Positions 26,531-35,734 of a stretch of DNA of 64,000 nucleotides are shown here, one piece after another. The notes beneath the pieces were generated by a model, which was not told the origin of the DNA, searched no databases, and saw nothing but the letters and a program-made list of their open reading frames with translations. The translations under genes and the position numbers were made by a program. How positions within the stretch are numbered: the stretch's first letter is position 1; every line of letters begins with the position of its first letter. This DNA is from RPQJ01 sp044226195 (GTDB taxonomy: Bacteria; Pseudomonadota; Gammaproteobacteria; Steroidobacterales; Steroidobacteraceae). The stretch is taken from positions 28,836 through 92,835 of the forward strand of contig JBGAHO010000010.1 of NCBI GenBank assembly GCA_044226195.1, written 5' to 3'.

Positions 26531-27286
26531 TCATTTGCCGGCCGAATAGCCCTGGTCGATCGCGAAGTCGGCCCCGGTGATGGCGGCTGCGGCCGGCGTG
26601 CACAGGAAGAACACCAGCTCGGCCACTTCGTCGGCGCGGATGAACCGCGCCCGTGCTCCCTGCGGATACTTGGCGAGCAAGGCGCGGTAATACGCCTCCG
26701 GCTCGCCGCCCCCGTAGCGCTCGGCCTGGAACTTCAGCATCGGCGTGTCGACGTCCGCGGGCGACACGGTATTCGCGCGCACGCCATGCGGCGCGAGCTC
26801 GAGCGCGAGCGCCTTGGTGAACACCGTGACGCCGCCCTTCGAGGCGCAGTAGGCCGCGGCGCCGAGATTGCCCTGGTGCCCGGCGTCGCTCGACACGTTG
26901 ACGATCACGCCGCCCGCCGCCTTCAGGTGCGGGATCGCCGCGGCGCACATGAAGAACGTGCCCTTGAGGTTGACGTCGACGACCGCGTCGAAGTCGGCCT
27001 CGCTGCAGGCGTCGACCGGTCCCTCCCGCCACACGCCGGCGGCGTTCACCAGGGCATCGAGCCGCCCGGCAGCGGCCACCGCGGCGTCGACGATCTCCCG
27101 GCAGCCGGCGGCCGTGCGCACGTCGCCCACCAGGCGCGCCTCGAGGTCGGGCACGGCGAGTGCGTCGAGGCGAGCGGCATTGCCGTCGGTCGCGACCACG
27201 CGCCAGCCACTGCCCGCGAATTTCGCGACCGTTGCGGCGCCGATGCCGCCGGCCGCCCCGGTCACCAGCGCCACCGGAGTCTTCAT
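26531..27286 (-). CDS. SDR-family oxidoreductase
   Basis: Classical short-chain dehydrogenase, 251 residues. The cofactor motif TGAAGGIG is at residues 9-16, VNAAG near 87, and the catalytic YCASK near 147; the tail AIDQGYSAGK is usual. The stop-start overlap with the SDR upstream (ATGA at 27283-27286) suggests an operon of two SDRs with ilvE and the branched-chain dehydrogenase genes. The substrate may be a hydroxyacyl intermediate of branched-chain catabolism, by context only. Confidence 0.85.
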   Translation of the reverse strand: MKTPVALVTGAAGGIGAATVAKFAGSGWRVVATDGNAARLDALAVPDLEARLVGDVRTAAGCREIVDAAVAAAGRLDALVNAAGVWREGPVDACSEADFDAVVDVNLKGTFFMCAAAIPHLKAAGGVIVNVSSDAGHQGNLGAAAYCASKGGVTVFTKALALELAPHGVRANTVSPADVDTPMLKFQAERYGGGEPEAYYRALLAKYPQGARARFIRADEVAELVFFLCTPAAAAITGADFAIDQGYSAGK

Positions 27287-28047
27287 GCGTTGTGATCCTC
27301 GACGATGGAGTTGCCGCCGTCCGCGACGATCACCTGGCCCGTGACGTAGGACGCGCCGCGCGACGCCAGGAACGCGATGACGTCCGCGATCTCCGCCGGC
27401 CTGCCCGAGCGCTGCAGCGGCGAGCGACGGCCGGCGGCGGCCTCACGCTCCGTCTGCGACCCGGTCGCGATCCAGCCGGGTGCCACGGCGTTGACCGTGA
27501 CGCCACTGCCGGCCGCCTCGAGTGCCACGGCCCGCGTGAAGCCCACGAGCCCTGCCTTGGCAGCGGCATACGCCGTGTCGCCGCGCACGGCCGCGACGGG
27601 TCCCGTGGTCGACGCCACGTTCACGATGCGTCCGTAGCCGCGCGTCTTCATGCCGGGCAGCAGCGCGCGCGTCACGAGATAGGCCGTGGTGAGGTTGCGG
27701 TCGAGCGAGCGCCGCCAGGCGACCGGGTCGAGCCCGGCGAGGTCGCCCGGCTCGTCCATCGTGCCGAGGATCGCCATGCCCGCGTTGTTCACCAGCACGT
27801 CGACGGGCCCCGCCGCTTCGGCGGCGCCTTGCAACGCCTGCACGCCTGCAGGAGTCGTCAGGTCCGCGACGACGCCCACGACCGCACAGCCTGCGGCCCG
27901 CAATTCCTGCGCCCGCTCGTGGATGCGGTCGGTGGTGGAAACGACGATGAGAGCGTGCCCGGCCCGCCCGAGGGCGAGCGCGGTCGCATGACCGATACCC
28001 GTGGGACTGCCCGCGCCGGTGACGACCGCGACAGTCGGCGCGGGCAC
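27283..28047 (-). CDS. SDR-family oxidoreductase
   Basis: Second classical SDR, 254 residues from a GTG at 28047 that lies five bases after the ilvE stop. TGAGSPTGIG (extended glycine motif), NNAG and YAAAK are present; the tail is GQVIVADGGNSI. An uninterrupted frame reaches upstream into ilvE, but that part is only a shadow. Co-transcribed with ilvE and the neighbouring SDR. Confidence 0.83.
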   Translation of the reverse strand: MPAPTVAVVTGAGSPTGIGHATALALGRAGHALIVVSTTDRIHERAQELRAAGCAVVGVVADLTTPAGVQALQGAAEAAGPVDVLVNNAGMAILGTMDEPGDLAGLDPVAWRRSLDRNLTTAYLVTRALLPGMKTRGYGRIVNVASTTGPVAAVRGDTAYAAAKAGLVGFTRAVALEAAGSGVTVNAVAPGWIATGSQTEREAAAGRRSPLQRSGRPAEIADVIAFLASRGASYVTGQVIVADGGNSIVEDHNA

Positions 28048-28052
28048 GGGGG

Positions 28053-29063
28053 TCAGACTTTGCGGGTCCAGCCGAAGCGGTCCGGCGCTTCGCCGTTCTG
28101 GATCGCCACCAGCGCGGCGCGCAGGCGCTGCGTCACGGGCCCGACGTCGCCGTTGCCGACCTTGTGCTCCTTGCCGTCGTGCACCAGCGTGCCCACGCCG
28201 GCGAGCACGGCCGCCGTGCCGGACAGCGCGGCCTCGCCCGTCTTCACCCAGTCCAGCATCTCGGCCACGTCGAAGACGCGCTCTTCGACCTTGAAGCCGA
28301 GGTCGCGGGCCATGGTGAGCAGCGAATCGCGTGTCACGCCGTGCAGGAAAGTCGTGTCGAGGCTGCGGGTGAGGATGTGGCCCTCGCGGATCAGCAGGAA
28401 GTTCGCGGCGCCGGTTTCCTGCACGGAACCGCCCGGGCAGAACAGCACCTGGTCGACCTTGTACTTTTCCTTCGCCGCGAGCGTGGGGCCCATGGCGGCC
28501 GCATAGTTGCCGCCCGTCTTCACCACGCCGAGGTGCTCGGCGGTGCGGTGGCAGCGGTCCTCGACGAAGATCCTGAGCGGCTTCATGCCGCCGGCGAAGT
28601 AATCCCACACCGGGCTGGCGAGCACGATCAGGGTCGCTTCGCTCGACGGCTGCGAAGCGGCGCCGATGTTCGGCATGGTGCCGAACAGCACGGGACGCAT
28701 GTACAGCGCGCCCGGCGGCTCCGGGACCTGGGCGCGGTTCGCGTCGATGGTCGCGAGGATCATGCGCTCGAGCTGCGCCGCGTCGGGCTCGGGCAGCGAG
28801 AGCAGCTTCGCGCTCTGGCGGATGCGCGCGACGTGCTTGTCCATGCGGAACACGCGGATGCTGCCGTCGTGCCAGCGATACGCCTTGAACCCCTCGAAGC
28901 AGGTGCTGGCGTAGTGCAGCACGTGGGCGGCCGGGTGCATCGCGATGGGCGCGACGGGGCGGATCTCGTCGGCGCTCCAGCGGCCGTCCTTGAACGTGGC
29001 GATGGACATCTGGTCGGCGAGCACCGTGCCGAAGGCGGGACGGGCCTGGGGGTTCGTGGTCAT
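28053..29063 (-). CDS. ilvE: Branched-chain amino acid aminotransferase
   Basis: PLP-dependent fold-IV aminotransferase, 336 residues, converting Val, Leu and Ile to their 2-oxoacids. The Schiff-base lysine is Lys182 (VVKTGGNYAA). CFEGFKAYR and TRDSLLTMARDLG are typical. It lies upstream of the SDRs and downstream of the branched-chain oxoacid dehydrogenase genes, so it probably supplies their substrate in degradation, not only biosynthesis. Confidence 0.94.
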   Translation of the reverse strand: MTTNPQARPAFGTVLADQMSIATFKDGRWSADEIRPVAPIAMHPAAHVLHYASTCFEGFKAYRWHDGSIRVFRMDKHVARIRQSAKLLSLPEPDAAQLERMILATIDANRAQVPEPPGALYMRPVLFGTMPNIGAASQPSSEATLIVLASPVWDYFAGGMKPLRIFVEDRCHRTAEHLGVVKTGGNYAAAMGPTLAAKEKYKVDQVLFCPGGSVQETGAANFLLIREGHILTRSLDTTFLHGVTRDSLLTMARDLGFKVEERVFDVAEMLDWVKTGEAALSGTAAVLAGVGTLVHDGKEHKVGNGDVGPVTQRLRAALVAIQNGEAPDRFGWTRKV

Positions 29064-29094
29064 GGCGGGGTCTCGGTGGGTCTGTGACGCTAGT

Positions 29095-30414
29095 TTAGCC
29101 GGGGATGAAGATCGTCGCCGGGTGCTCGAGCAGGTCCTTGAGCGCCTGGATCATCGCGGCCGCGTCGTAGCCGTCGACGAAGCGGTGATCGAACGACGAG
29201 GACAGGTTCATCATGCGCCGCACGGTGATCACGCCGTCCAGCACGACCGGCCGGTCGACCGCCTTGTTCACGCCGACGATTGCCATCTCGGGCGCATTGA
29301 TGATCGGCGTGGAGACGATGCCCCCGAGCTTGCCGAGGCTGGTGATCGTGATGGTCGAGCCGGTCAGCTCCTTGCTGGTCGCCTTGCCGGCCTTGGCCGC
29401 CTCCGACGCGCGGCGGATCTCCTCCGACAGGCCCCAGAGGCTCAGCGCCTCGGCGTGCCGCACGACCGGCACCTTGAGGCCGTCCGGCGTCTGCGTCGCG
29501 ACGCCGAGGTGCACGCCCGAGTGACGCATCAGCACGCCGCGCTCGGCGTCGTACAGCGCGTTGCACTGGGGAAAGCGCTCGAGCACGCGCACCAGCGCCG
29601 CGCCGAGGAACGGCAGGTAGGTGAGCGGGGTCGCGCCCTTCGGCTGCTTCGAGTTCAGGTGGCTGCGCAGCGATTCGAGCTCCGTGACGTCCACTTCCTC
29701 CACATAAGAGAAATGCGGGATCGTGCGCTTGGCCTCGGTCATGCGCTGCGCGATCAGGCGCCGCACGCCGATGACCTTGATCTCCTGCACCGTCGTGCGC
29801 GGGCCGGCCACGGCTGCGACCGCTCCGCTCGGTGCCGGCGGCGTCGCGGTGCCGTTGACCGCGGCCTCGATGTCCTGCCGCGTGATGCGTCCGGACGGTC
29901 CGCTGCCCTGCACCGTGCCGAGGTCGAGGCCGGCTTCGCGCGCGCGTCGGCGCGTGGCAGGCGACGCCTTGATGCGCTGGCTGGTCTCCACCGGATTGCG
30001 CAGCAGTTCGCCCACGCGCACGGCCGGAGCCGACTCCATCGCCGCCACCGGCTTCGTGACCGGCGCGGCCTGCGTGACCGGCGCGGCCTGCACGACAGGC
30101 GTGGACATCGGGGCAGGCGCCGCGGCCGCCGGCGCGAGTTGCGGCACTTCGTCGGTCGTCGCCGTATCGACCACCTCGGTCTCGAACACCACGAATTCGG
30201 CGCCGACGCGCACCATGTCGCCGGGCTGGCCGTGCAGGGACACGACGCGGCCGTTCACCGGCGACGGCACTTCGACCGCGGCCTTGTCGGTCATCACCTC
30301 GGCCATGACCTGGTCTTCGCGCACGGCGTCGCCGACCTTGATGTGCCACGCGACGACTTCGGCCTGGACCGTGCCTTCGCCGAGGTCCGGCATCTTGAAG
30401 ATGTAGCGGGTCAT
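29095..30414 (-). CDS. bkdB: Branched-chain 2-oxoacid dehydrogenase E2 (dihydrolipoyl acyltransferase)
   Basis: Core subunit of the complex, 439 residues from ATG 30414. One lipoyl domain has the lipoylated Lys44 (MTDKAAVE), followed by an Ala/Pro/Val linker (residues ~95-130). A peripheral subunit-binding domain (ASPATRRRAREAGLDL) comes next, then the catalytic domain ending in HRFVDGYD near residue 408. The start overlaps the E1beta stop (ATGA). No lipoamide dehydrogenase (E3) is in the cluster. Confidence 0.94.
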   Translation of the reverse strand: MTRYIFKMPDLGEGTVQAEVVAWHIKVGDAVREDQVMAEVMTDKAAVEVPSPVNGRVVSLHGQPGDMVRVGAEFVVFETEVVDTATTDEVPQLAPAAAAPAPMSTPVVQAAPVTQAAPVTKPVAAMESAPAVRVGELLRNPVETSQRIKASPATRRRAREAGLDLGTVQGSGPSGRITRQDIEAAVNGTATPPAPSGAVAAVAGPRTTVQEIKVIGVRRLIAQRMTEAKRTIPHFSYVEEVDVTELESLRSHLNSKQPKGATPLTYLPFLGAALVRVLERFPQCNALYDAERGVLMRHSGVHLGVATQTPDGLKVPVVRHAEALSLWGLSEEIRRASEAAKAGKATSKELTGSTITITSLGKLGGIVSTPIINAPEMAIVGVNKAVDRPVVLDGVITVRRMMNLSSSFDHRFVDGYDAAAMIQALKDLLEHPATIFIPG

Positions 30415-31427
30415 GCGCTCTCCATGAGGGCCTTGAGTCCGTCCGTCACCCGGCGCTGGCCGGGGAAGTACTCCCACTCGAACGCATGAGGATACGGCGT
30501 ATCCCAGCCGGCGACGCGCTGGATCGGCGCCTCGAGGTCCCAGAAGCACTCTTCCTGGATGGTCGCCGACAGCTCGGCGCCGAAGCCGGCGAAACGCGTC
30601 GCCTCGTGCGCGATCAGGCAGCGCCCGGTCTTCTTCACCGACGTGCAGATCGTGTCGACGTCGAGCGGCACGATGGTGCGCACGTCGATGATCTCGGCGT
30701 CGATGCCGAGGTTGCGCGCCGCAGCCTCGGCGACGTACAGCATCGTCCCGTAGGTGACGATGGTGACCGCGCCGCCCTTGCGCACCACTTCGGCCTTGCC
30801 GATCGGCACCGTGTAGTAGCCCTCGGGCACCTCGCCCTTGGGATGCGTGCTCCACGGCACGGCCGGCTTGTTCGCGTCGCCGTCGAACGGCCCGTTGTAG
30901 ATGCGCTTCGGCTCGAAGAACACCACGGGGTCGTCGTCCTCGACCGAGGCGATGAGCAGGCCCTTGGCGTCGTAGGGATTCGACGGCATCACGATCTTGA
31001 TGCCGCACACGTGCGCGAAGATCGCCTCGGGACTCTGCGAGTGCGTCTGGCCGCCGCGGATGCCGCCGCCGCAGGGCGTGCGGATCGTCACGGGTGCCCA
31101 GAAGTCGCCCGCGCTGCGAAAGCGCAGGCGCGCGAGTTCGCTGAAGATCTGGTCGCAGGCCGGGTAGATGTAGTCGGCGAACTGCACCTCGGCGATCGGC
31201 CGCAGGCCGTTCACGCCCATGCCGATCGCGGCGCCGACGATCGCGCCTTCGGCGATCGGCGTGTCGAGCACGCGGTGCTCGCCGTACTTGCGCTGCAGGC
31301 CGTCGGTGACGCGGAACACGCCGCCGAAAAAGCCCACGTCCTCGCCGAGCACGACGACGTTCGGATCGCGTGCGAGCAGGATGTCCATCGCCGAGTTGAG
31401 CGCCTGGATCATGTTCATCTGCGGCAT
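30411..31427 (-). CDS. bkdA2: Branched-chain 2-oxoacid dehydrogenase E1 beta subunit
   Basis: Beta chain of the thiamine-diphosphate E1 component, 338 residues. VLGEDVGFFGGVF, FADYIYPACDQI and GGGIRGGQTHSQSPEA are conserved E1beta segments. It sits between the E1alpha and E2 genes, overlapping E2 by four bases. The ATG at 31427 lies three bases after the E1alpha stop. Confidence 0.94.
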   Translation of the reverse strand: MPQMNMIQALNSAMDILLARDPNVVVLGEDVGFFGGVFRVTDGLQRKYGEHRVLDTPIAEGAIVGAAIGMGVNGLRPIAEVQFADYIYPACDQIFSELARLRFRSAGDFWAPVTIRTPCGGGIRGGQTHSQSPEAIFAHVCGIKIVMPSNPYDAKGLLIASVEDDDPVVFFEPKRIYNGPFDGDANKPAVPWSTHPKGEVPEGYYTVPIGKAEVVRKGGAVTIVTYGTMLYVAEAAARNLGIDAEIIDVRTIVPLDVDTICTSVKKTGRCLIAHEATRFAGFGAELSATIQEECFWDLEAPIQRVAGWDTPYPHAFEWEYFPGQRRVTDGLKALMESA

Positions 31428-31430
31428 GGC

Positions 31431-32669
31431 TCAGCCTCCCTGCTCGGCGCGCATCGCATCGCGCTGCTTCTTGAGGTGGGCCGGCATTTCCTTGAACACG
31501 TCCTCGAACATGAGGTCCGCATTGAGGCGCGGGCCTTCGGTGAGCGTGCCGTACTGCACCGCCTCCCTCCAGCTCTCGGTCACGCGCTCCTCGAGTTCCT
31601 TCGCGAGCGCCGCGTGCCGCTCCTCCGACCACTCGCCGAGGCGGATCAGGTGCTGCTTGAGGCGCTCCACCGGATCGCCGAGCGGCCACTTCTCGTAGTC
31701 GTCCTTCGGCCGGTAGCGCGCCGGGTCGTCGCTGGTCGAATGCGCGCCGCCGCGGTAGGTGACGTGCTCGATCAGCGTCGGGCCTGCGCCGGTGCGCGCG
31801 CGCTCGGCGGCCCACTGCGTCACGGCGTGCACGGCGAGGAAGTCGTTGCCGTCGACGCGGATGCCCGCCATGCCGTAACCGGGGCCGCGCGCGGCGAACG
31901 AGCGCTGCTCGCCGCCCGCGAAGCCCTGGAACGTGGAGATCGCCCACTGGTTGTTGACGACGTTCAGGATCACCGGCGCCATGTACACCGACGCGAACAG
32001 CATCGCGTGGTGGAAGTCGGCCTCGGCGCTCGAGCCCTCGCCGATCCAGCTGACCGCGATATCGTCCTCGCCCTTGATCGCCGCGGCCATCGCCCAGCCC
32101 ACCGCCTGCGGGAACTGCGTCGTGAGGTTGCCCGAGATGGAGAAGATGCGTCCGTCGGACCAGTGGTACATGACGGGCAGCTGACGGCCCTTGCACATGT
32201 CGCGCGTGTTCGACAGCAGCTGGCACATCAGGTCGACCAGCGGCCGGCCGCGCACCATGTAGAGGCCCTGGTTGCGGTAGGACGGGAACAGCATGTCGCG
32301 CGGTCGCAGCGCCATGCCCTGCGCGACCGACACGGCTTCCTCGCCGAGCGAGCGCATGTAGAACGAGATCTTCCCCTGCCGCTGCGCGCGCTGCATGCGC
32401 TCGTCGAAGAGACGCGTGAGCAGCATGTGGCGCAGGCCGACCTGCAGGTCGTGGATCTCCAGGTGCGGGTTCCAGGGACCGACGGCGGCGTGCTGGTCGT
32501 CGAGCACGCGCACGAGGTCGACGGACAGGTGTCCGATGTCGCGGACGCGGGCGTTCACGTCCGGCCGTGCGACCGCGCCGGCCGGGGACACTTCCAGGTA
32601 GCTGAAATCGGGGGCTTCGCCGGGCCGCGAGTGGGGTCGCGGCGTGTGCAGGCGTGACTTTCTCGGCAT
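31431..32669 (-). CDS. bkdA1: Branched-chain 2-oxoacid dehydrogenase E1 alpha subunit
   Basis: Alpha chain of E1, 412 residues from ATG 32669 with GAGG nearby upstream. The TPP-binding GEGSSAEADFH...NN motif lies near residues 207-235, and the phosphorylation-loop-like RGGAHSTSDD near 290. The N-terminal extension (about 75 residues) is typical of Pseudomonas-type BkdA1. First gene of the operon bkdA1-bkdA2-bkdB-ilvE-SDR-SDR, divergent from the Lrp regulator. Confidence 0.94.
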   Translation of the reverse strand: MPRKSRLHTPRPHSRPGEAPDFSYLEVSPAGAVARPDVNARVRDIGHLSVDLVRVLDDQHAAVGPWNPHLEIHDLQVGLRHMLLTRLFDERMQRAQRQGKISFYMRSLGEEAVSVAQGMALRPRDMLFPSYRNQGLYMVRGRPLVDLMCQLLSNTRDMCKGRQLPVMYHWSDGRIFSISGNLTTQFPQAVGWAMAAAIKGEDDIAVSWIGEGSSAEADFHHAMLFASVYMAPVILNVVNNQWAISTFQGFAGGEQRSFAARGPGYGMAGIRVDGNDFLAVHAVTQWAAERARTGAGPTLIEHVTYRGGAHSTSDDPARYRPKDDYEKWPLGDPVERLKQHLIRLGEWSEERHAALAKELEERVTESWREAVQYGTLTEGPRLNADLMFEDVFKEMPAHLKKQRDAMRAEQGG

Positions 32670-32741
32670 GGAATCCTCGATCGGTGGCACTGGTCCGGGT
32701 CGGCGGAGTAGATTACCGAGACAAGGGGTGGATTGTTTGGT

Positions 32742-32763
32742 TTGTTGCACTGCAATGCAACAA
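32742..32763. promoter_or_regulatory. Operator-like inverted repeat between bkdA1 and the Lrp-type regulator
   Basis: TTGTTGCA (32742-32749) and TGCAACAA (32756-32763) are perfect inverted repeats with a six-base spacer; a nested TTGCA...TGCAA increases the symmetry. It is 33 bases before the regulator ATG and about 73 before bkdA1. It is the natural candidate for Lrp/BkdR binding. The next bases (AATGAGAATCGTT) weakly resemble a Fur site. Confidence 0.65.
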
Positions 32764-32795
32764 TGAGAATCGTTCGTTTCACGGAGTGACGGATC

Positions 32796-33275
32796 ATGGA
32801 TGAAACCACCCGGTCCGACATCGACCGGACCGATCGACGCATCCTCGACCTGCTGCAGCGGGAGGGGGCGCTTTCGGTCGCGGAAGTCGCGACCCGCACG
32901 GGCCTCTCGACCACGACGTGCTGGCGACGCATCCAGCAACTCGAGCAGAACGGCATCATCAAGGGCCGCGTTGCCCTGCTCGATCGCGCTGCGCTCGGGC
33001 TCGACGTCACGATCTTCGCGCACGTCAAGCTCACCTCGCAGACGCGCGACGCGATCTCCGCGTTCGCCGAGGCGATCCGCGGCCGGCCCGAAGTGCTCGA
33101 CTGCTACACGACCATGGGCGAGTGGGACTTCATGCTCAAGGTGGTGATGCGGGACATCAAGGCGTTCGAGGCGTTCTTCCTCGACCACCTGTCGAAGCTG
33201 CCGTACGTGCAGTCCATCAATTCGTCGGTCACGGTGACGGCGATCAAGGAATCGACGGTCCTGCCCATCCTCTGA
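32796..33275 (+). CDS. bkdR: Lrp/AsnC-family regulator, likely BkdR
   Basis: Feast/famine regulator, 159 residues. The N-terminal winged helix (LSVAEVATRTGLSTTTCWRRI, residues ~27-47) is followed by the C-terminal RAM ligand-binding domain. It is divergently transcribed from the branched-chain dehydrogenase operon, as with bkdR in Pseudomonas, where it activates in response to branched-chain amino acids. The role here is inferred from position. Confidence 0.88.
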   Translation: MDETTRSDIDRTDRRILDLLQREGALSVAEVATRTGLSTTTCWRRIQQLEQNGIIKGRVALLDRAALGLDVTIFAHVKLTSQTRDAISAFAEAIRGRPEVLDCYTTMGEWDFMLKVVMRDIKAFEAFFLDHLSKLPYVQSINSSVTVTAIKESTVLPIL

Positions 33276-33285
33276 CCCGGAGCGC

Positions 33286-33873
33286 GTGACGCCGCGAGCC
33301 ATGAGCCTGCTGTCGCAACTCCTCTGGCTCGCCGCTCCGGTGCTGCTCTGCGGCCTGCTGCATCTCGCGGTACTGAAGCACGACTGGCTGCCGGCCTTGC
33401 GTCGCGCACCGCTCGACTTCGGGCTCACGTGGCGCGGCCATCGACTCTTCGGCGCCAACAAGACCTGGCGCGGCGCCCTGGTGATGATCGGCGGCTGCGC
33501 GGTCGCGACGCTGCTGGTCGACGCACTCGATGCGCGCTGGCTGCACTGCCCCGACGCGATCCCGTACGCCGCCCGGCATCCGGCCCGCTGGGGCGCCCTG
33601 CTCGGCCTCGGCTACATCCTCGGCGAATTGCCCAACAGCTTCCTGAAGCGGCAATTCGACATCGCTCCGGGCGCCGCCGGCAGCGGCGTCCTCGGTCGGG
33701 TGTTCTGGTTCGTGGACCAGCTCGACAGCCTCGCCGGGATCTTTCTGTGCGTACTGCCGGTCTGGCAGCCGACGCTCGCAATCGTGGCGACGGGCATCTT
33801 CGCGATGCTGGTGCTGCACCCGCTCAGCGCGTGGGTGATGGTGCTCGCCGGACTGAAGGACCGCGTCGGCTAG
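33286..33873 (+). CDS. CDP-archaeol synthase-like (CarS/DUF46) membrane protein
   Basis: Integral membrane protein of 195 residues (GTG 33286 with GGAG upstream; ATG 33301 is the alternative). Diagnostic motifs are FGANKTWRG (near residue 60), GYILGELPNSFLKRQ (near 112) and VDQLDS (near 145). They define the CarS/DUF46 family, in which the archaeal enzyme transfers CMP from CTP onto the ether lipid. Bacterial homologues are related to CdsA but their substrate is not clear. It starts 10 bases after the Lrp gene, so may share its transcript. Confidence 0.8.
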   Translation: MTPRAMSLLSQLLWLAAPVLLCGLLHLAVLKHDWLPALRRAPLDFGLTWRGHRLFGANKTWRGALVMIGGCAVATLLVDALDARWLHCPDAIPYAARHPARWGALLGLGYILGELPNSFLKRQFDIAPGAAGSGVLGRVFWFVDQLDSLAGIFLCVLPVWQPTLAIVATGIFAMLVLHPLSAWVMVLAGLKDRVG

Positions 33874-33878
33874 CGGCC

Positions 33879-35615
33879 TCAACCCGTGACGCGTCGCCAG
33901 AGCGCGCGGCCGACCAGCCGCGTGCGGGTCGCGAGATCGAAGCGCGCGAGGTTGGTCTTCACGATGCCGTCGGTGAAGCGCGTGTGCTTCGAGTAGTCGA
34001 CGCGCACGTCGAGCAGCACCGGCCGTCCCTGTGCCGCGTGATCGAGCGCCTGCACGACGCCTCGCTCGACTTCCGAGTCGTCGCGCGCGGCGACGTATGC
34101 GGCGCCGGTGCACTGCGCGAGCCCGGCGACATCCAGGGGGCCCAGCACGGTGCAGGTCTTGCGGTTGTAGGGAATCTCCTGCGCCTGCGCGATCTGCGCG
34201 AGCTCGCCGTCGTTGAACACGCAGATCACGACGCCGAGGCCGTGTGCCGTCGCAGTGGCGAGTTCGAGGCCCGTCATGCGCAGCGCACCGTCGCCGACGA
34301 TGCCGATGGCAGGCGCCGCCGGTCGCGCGAACTTCGCGCCGATGGTCGCGGGCACGCAATAGCCCATGCAGTTGAAGTCGGTGGGCGACAGGAAGCCGCG
34401 CGGCCGGGCGACCGGCAGCAGCTCCGCCGCGAGGAACGTGTGGTTGCCGTCGTCGACTACGAACGTTGCGTCGTCGCCGACGTGACGGCGCAGGGCATCG
34501 AAGAAGCGCACGGGATTCACGCGACCGCGCGGATCGTGGCCCAGCCATTCGTCGTGGTAGGCCGCCTTGTCCCGCGCGATGGCGGCCGCGACGCCGGCCC
34601 GGCGCTCGACGGCCATCGGGCTGTCCGCGAGCAGGGCGTTGAGCCGCTGCAGCACGCGACGCGCATCGCCCTCGAGCCCCACCGCGGCCGGGTAGTTCGC
34701 CGAGAACACGCGCGGGTTCACGTCGACGTGCACGAGGTTGGCCGGCGGCGTCCAGCCGTAGCTGCCCGTGGCGATCTCGGCAAACCGCGTGCCGACCGCG
34801 AGCAGGCAATCGCAATCGCGCAGGGCATTCTCGACCGCCGGCACCGCCGCACGGCCCAGGCAGAAACCCCCGTGCAGCGCATGTCCGGAGCTGAACGCAC
34901 TGAGGCCCTGCAGCGTCGTCGCGACCGGGGCACCGAGCCGGTCGGCGAGCTTCGCCGCTTCGTCGTAGGCGTCGACGGCACCCCAGCCGACGAACAGGGC
35001 GGGCGATTTCGCCGTGCGCAGCAGTTCCGCCGCACGCAGGAGGCTGTCCTCGGTGCAGGCGAGCGCCGGCGACGGAGGACCACGATAGACGGCGGGCGCG
35101 CCTGCCTCTCCCGTGTGCAACTGGAGGTCCACCGGGATCTCGACGAACACTGGTCCGGGTTCGCCGCTCATCGCGACCTCGGCGGCCTCGTAGATCGTCG
35201 GGACGACGTCGGCATGGCGTTCGACCCGCCACGTGCGCTTCGTGATCGGCCGCAGGAGCGCGTGCTGGTCGATGTCGTGCAACTGGTAGCGCCGGTCGAA
35301 GTCGCGACGGATGCCGCCCGCGATCACCAGCATCGGCACGCCGTCGAGGAACGCCTCGCCGATCCCGCTCGCCGCGTGCGTGACGCCGGCCGCCGGCACG
35401 ATCACCAGCGTGCCGAGTCCGGCTCCGCTGCGACTGACGGCGTCGGCCATGAACGCGCCGCCACCTTCGTGGGTGACCAGCACCGGCGTGATCGACTCCG
35501 AACGGGCCAGCTCGTCGTAGATCTCGGTGTTGTGCACGCCGGGGATCCCGAACGTGTGGCGCACCCCGATGGTTTCGAGGGCTTCGCGCAGCAGGGAGGC
35601 GGCAGTTCGACCCAC
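33879..35615 (-). CDS. Thiamine-pyrophosphate enzyme, acetolactate synthase/decarboxylase family
   Basis: TPP-dependent enzyme of 578 residues from a GTG at 35615. The N-terminal TPP domain holds the catalytic Glu in THEGGGAFMAD (near residue 50). The C-terminal TPP-binding motif is GDGALRMTGLE...NDGELA (residues ~435-465). It lacks the classic valine-sensitive partner gene, so it is more likely a catabolic decarboxylase or ligase (2-ketoarginine decarboxylase AruI-like is one option) than biosynthetic acetolactate synthase. The substrate is unknown. Confidence 0.8.
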   Translation of the reverse strand: MGRTAASLLREALETIGVRHTFGIPGVHNTEIYDELARSESITPVLVTHEGGGAFMADAVSRSGAGLGTLVIVPAAGVTHAASGIGEAFLDGVPMLVIAGGIRRDFDRRYQLHDIDQHALLRPITKRTWRVERHADVVPTIYEAAEVAMSGEPGPVFVEIPVDLQLHTGEAGAPAVYRGPPSPALACTEDSLLRAAELLRTAKSPALFVGWGAVDAYDEAAKLADRLGAPVATTLQGLSAFSSGHALHGGFCLGRAAVPAVENALRDCDCLLAVGTRFAEIATGSYGWTPPANLVHVDVNPRVFSANYPAAVGLEGDARRVLQRLNALLADSPMAVERRAGVAAAIARDKAAYHDEWLGHDPRGRVNPVRFFDALRRHVGDDATFVVDDGNHTFLAAELLPVARPRGFLSPTDFNCMGYCVPATIGAKFARPAAPAIGIVGDGALRMTGLELATATAHGLGVVICVFNDGELAQIAQAQEIPYNRKTCTVLGPLDVAGLAQCTGAAYVAARDDSEVERGVVQALDHAAQGRPVLLDVRVDYSKHTRFTDGIVKTNLARFDLATRTRLVGRALWRRVTG

Positions 35616-35734
35616 GGGCAGGCTCCGGGCAGGCCCGCAGGACCGCGGGTGGTGGGATTCTAGGCGGTCGGGGCGGCGGCGAAAATGCGGATCTCCTCAC
35701 GCGGCCCCGCCGCCGGCGTCCTTAGAATGCGGCG

